Below, piece after piece: positions 62,067-64,000 of a stretch of DNA of 64,000 nucleotides. Positions within the stretch are counted from its first letter, which is position 1. Each line of letters opens with the position of its first letter. The notes beneath the pieces are model-generated. The model saw only the letters and a list, made by a program, of their open reading frames with translations. It was not told the origin of the DNA and did not search any database. The DNA is from Rhodanobacter sp. Soil772 (GTDB lineage: Bacteria; Pseudomonadota; Gammaproteobacteria; Xanthomonadales; Rhodanobacteraceae), in assembly GCF_001428385.1 (NCBI RefSeq), contig NZ_LMSK01000002.1, positions 712,704 to 776,703 on the forward strand, given 5' to 3'. A program made the translations under genes and the position numbers.

Positions 62067-62551
62067 TGGAAGATCTCCAGCAGGGGGCGCTCGTAGCGCT
62101 GCTTGATCGAGTCGATCCAGCTTGCCTCGTCGACCAGGTCCAGCACGTGGATCAGCAGGATGTTCGCGCTGGAGTCGTAGCTGACCCAGATCGTGCCCGG
62201 CGTGGAGGTGATGATGCACGCCAGCACGGCGAGGCCGTAGTGGTCGGTGAGGGTCAACGGGATCGCCACGAAGCCGGACTGCATGCGGCTGTCGCGGCGA
62301 AGGATGATCCGCGCCACGGCGATGTTCGAGCGCACGATGTCGACGACGACGCGCACGAACAGCAGGCCGAGCAGCGGATAGTTGCGCACGCGCGCCTTCG
62401 GCGGGCGCAGCAGGCCGAACACCTTCGCCAGCGCGACGCCCAGCAGCGCACCGAGCAGGATCGTGCCGGGCGCGATGCTCTGGTTCAGCAGCAACCAGAT
62501 CAGCAGCAGCAGCGCGGACAGGATCGGATACGGCAACCAGCGCCGGGTCAT
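62063..62551 (-). CDS. mrpE: Na+/H+ (K+/H+) antiporter subunit E
   Basis: 162 residues with two to three N-terminal helices (ILSALLLLIWLLLNQSIAPGTILLGALLGVALA) and a soluble domain holding LTDHYGLAVLACIITSTPGTIWV and HVLDLVDEASW, all hallmarks of MnhE/MrpE/PhaE. The start overlaps the D stop (ATGA). Confidence 0.92.
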   Translation of the reverse strand: MTRRWLPYPILSALLLLIWLLLNQSIAPGTILLGALLGVALAKVFGLLRPPKARVRNYPLLGLLFVRVVVDIVRSNIAVARIILRRDSRMQSGFVAIPLTLTDHYGLAVLACIITSTPGTIWVSYDSSANILLIHVLDLVDEASWIDSIKQRYERPLLEIFQ

Positions 62552-64000
62552 GGCTGCGCCTCCGCGGCCGGCAACACCTGCTGGATGTACGCGGCCGGCG
62601 TGTGGATCTGCCGCGCGGTGTCGCGCAGGTAGCGCAGCGGCGCCTCGGCCAGCACGGTCAGCAGCAGGCACAGGCCGAGCAGGATCGCGATGGAGGCGCT
62701 CTCGACCAGCCGCACCTTCGGGAAGATTCGCTCGGGTTCGACCCAGAAGATCTGGATGCCGGCGCGGCACATCGCGATCACGGTGCAGAAGCCGGCCACG
62801 ATGATCAAGGTGAACAATACGATCGCGCCCACGCGCGGGCCGGCTTCGAGCATCGGTGCCAGCATGGCGAACTTGGCCAGGAAACCGGACAGCGGCGGCA
62901 GCCCCGCCAGCAGCAGCGCGCAGGCGAAGAAGCTGGCGCCGAGCATGGCGATCGGCGCGGAGATCACCACCCGGCTCTCGTCCTCCTTCGCATACAGGCC
63001 TTCGCCCGCCGACGCTTCGCCCAGCTGCTCGTACGGTTCCAGGCTCAGGCTGTCGTCGGTGTCGTCGTCACCGTCGGAGGCGAGCAGGCCGGCGACCAGG
63101 AAGAACGCGGCGATGGCCAGAGTGGAGATCACCAGGTAGGCCAGCGCGCCGGCCGTGACCGCCGGCAGCTGCAGGCCGATCGCGCCGAGCAGGGTGCCGG
63201 AGGAAATCAGCACGTTGTAGCCGGCCAGCTTGGCCAGGTCGCGCGCACCGAGCATGCCGATGGTGCCGGCGACCACGGTGGCCACCCCACCCCACAGCAT
63301 CCAGCCGCTGCCGAAATGGCTCGACGCCGGCCCGGCACCGTCGCCGAACAGCAGCAGGCTCAGGCGCAGCAATACGTAGATGCCGACCTTGGTCATCAGC
63401 GCGAACATCGCGGCCACCGCCGGCGACGCGGCCGCATACGTGCGCGGCAGCCAGAAGCCCAGCGGCCACATCGCGGTCTTGATCAGGAATGCCACGCCGA
63501 GAATCGCCGCACCGGCATGCAGCAGCGCGCGGGTGCGCTCGGGCACGTGCGGGATCAGCTCGGCCAGCGCCGCCATGTTCAGCGTGCCGGTGACGCCGAA
63601 GATCAGGCTGACCCCGAGCAGGAACAGCATCGAGGCGGTCAGGTTGACCGCGATGTAGTGCAGCCCCGCGCTGACCCGGCGCGCGCCCGAGCCATGCAGG
63701 GCGAGGCCGTAGGACGCCGCCAGCAGCACCTCGAAAAACACGAACAGGTTGAACAGGTCGCCGGTGAGGAACGCACCGTTCAGGCCCATCAGCAGGAACT
63801 GCAGCAGCGGCTGGAAGTGGCCGCCGCGATGCTGCCAGCGGCCCAGCGCGTACGGCAACAGCGCCAGCGCGAGCACGCTGGCGAGCAGCACCATCAGCGC
63901 CGACAGCCGGTCGGCCACCAGCACGATGCCGAAGCGCGCCGGCCAGTCGCCGATGCGGTAGACCGCCGTCAGCGCGCCGTCGCCGGCCACCGCCAGCATC
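62548..64000 (-). CDS. mrpD: Na+/H+ (K+/H+) antiporter subunit D (partial)
   Basis: At least 483 residues, running off the right edge, so the N-terminus is missing. Related to the complex I proton channel NuoM/NuoN. Visible: YGLALHGSGARRVSAGLHYI, LIKTAMWPLGFWLPRTYAAA with the conserved Lys and Pro of the translocation path, MTKVGIYVLLRLSLLL, and KLAGYNVLISSGTLLGAI. Upstream subunits A-C should follow to the right of the window. Confidence 0.92.
   Translation of the reverse strand, partial: MLAVAGDGALTAVYRIGDWPARFGIVLVADRLSALMVLLASVLALALLPYALGRWQHRGGHFQPLLQFLLMGLNGAFLTGDLFNLFVFFEVLLAASYGLALHGSGARRVSAGLHYIAVNLTASMLFLLGVSLIFGVTGTLNMAALAELIPHVPERTRALLHAGAAILGVAFLIKTAMWPLGFWLPRTYAAASPAVAAMFALMTKVGIYVLLRLSLLLFGDGAGPASSHFGSGWMLWGGVATVVAGTIGMLGARDLAKLAGYNVLISSGTLLGAIGLQLPAVTAGALAYLVISTLAIAAFFLVAGLLASDGDDDTDDSLSLEPYEQLGEASAGEGLYAKEDESRVVISAPIAMLGASFFACALLLAGLPPLSGFLAKFAMLAPMLEAGPRVGAIVLFTLIIVAGFCTVIAMCRAGIQIFWVEPERIFPKVRLVESASIAILLGLCLLLTVLAEAPLRYLRDTARQIHTPAAYIQQVLPAAEAQP

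Overview
This window is a high-GC gammaproteobacterial chromosome segment. The gene set suggests Xanthomonadales, most likely Rhodanobacteraceae (Rhodanobacter/Dyella-like): a LysM-dprA-topA-tsaC block divergent from def-fmt-rsmB, an RpoD with an acidic insert, a TonB receptor, two autotransporters and CRP/Clp-type palindromes. This placement is inferred from gene content and order, not from a database comparison.

Layout. 1-9966: housekeeping and metabolism (tag, an EamA exporter, an aldose epimerase/PLP dehydratase pair, pepN, mnmG, an RDD membrane protein), with a 0.6-kb non-coding gap at 6657-7251 that holds two strong hairpin terminators. 9967-17570: a soluble CadC-like regulator, an unknown secreted protein, tex, a GDSL-esterase autotransporter and a YbaY-like lipoprotein. 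17741-29140: purD, an orphan AMP-ligase, tsaC-topA, dprA, the LysM protein, then def-fmt-rsmB. 29258-39490: a lipopolysaccharide/surface-glycan region with two ArnT-like transferases, an O-antigen ligase/polymerase, three GT2 glycosyltransferases, a CDP-glycerol-phosphotransferase-like protein, a TPR protein and an LpxL-type acyltransferase. 39604-42525: dtd, rpoD and a SnoaL-like protein. 42572-48678: a degraded phage-tail-collar gene and a 1851-residue autotransporter whose passenger appears to contain no glutamate.

48848-53895 is an accessory stretch. It runs from a tRNA-Ile2(CAU) through DUF899, GST, HTH-regulator and beta-propeller genes to a ribosome-modulation-factor-like gene. That gene has two CRP/Clp-like palindromes and a compact terminated RNA upstream. 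The stretch ends in a three-part relic: the start of a CitE lyase, the end of an IS3 transposase with its terminal repeat, and part of a P4-type integrase, all in one open frame.

54327-61277 is the most interesting locus: TonB-dependent receptor, YfiR-like periplasmic protein, hybrid histidine kinase with a YfiN-like (CHASE8-type) sensor region, a 71-residue small protein, and a REC-EAL phosphodiesterase with every catalytic residue intact. It looks like a YfiBNR relative in which an outer-membrane receptor replaces YfiB and a phosphorelay replaces the GGDEF output. 61435-64000 holds a Mrp-type cation/proton antiporter operon (G, F, E, and D running off the right edge).
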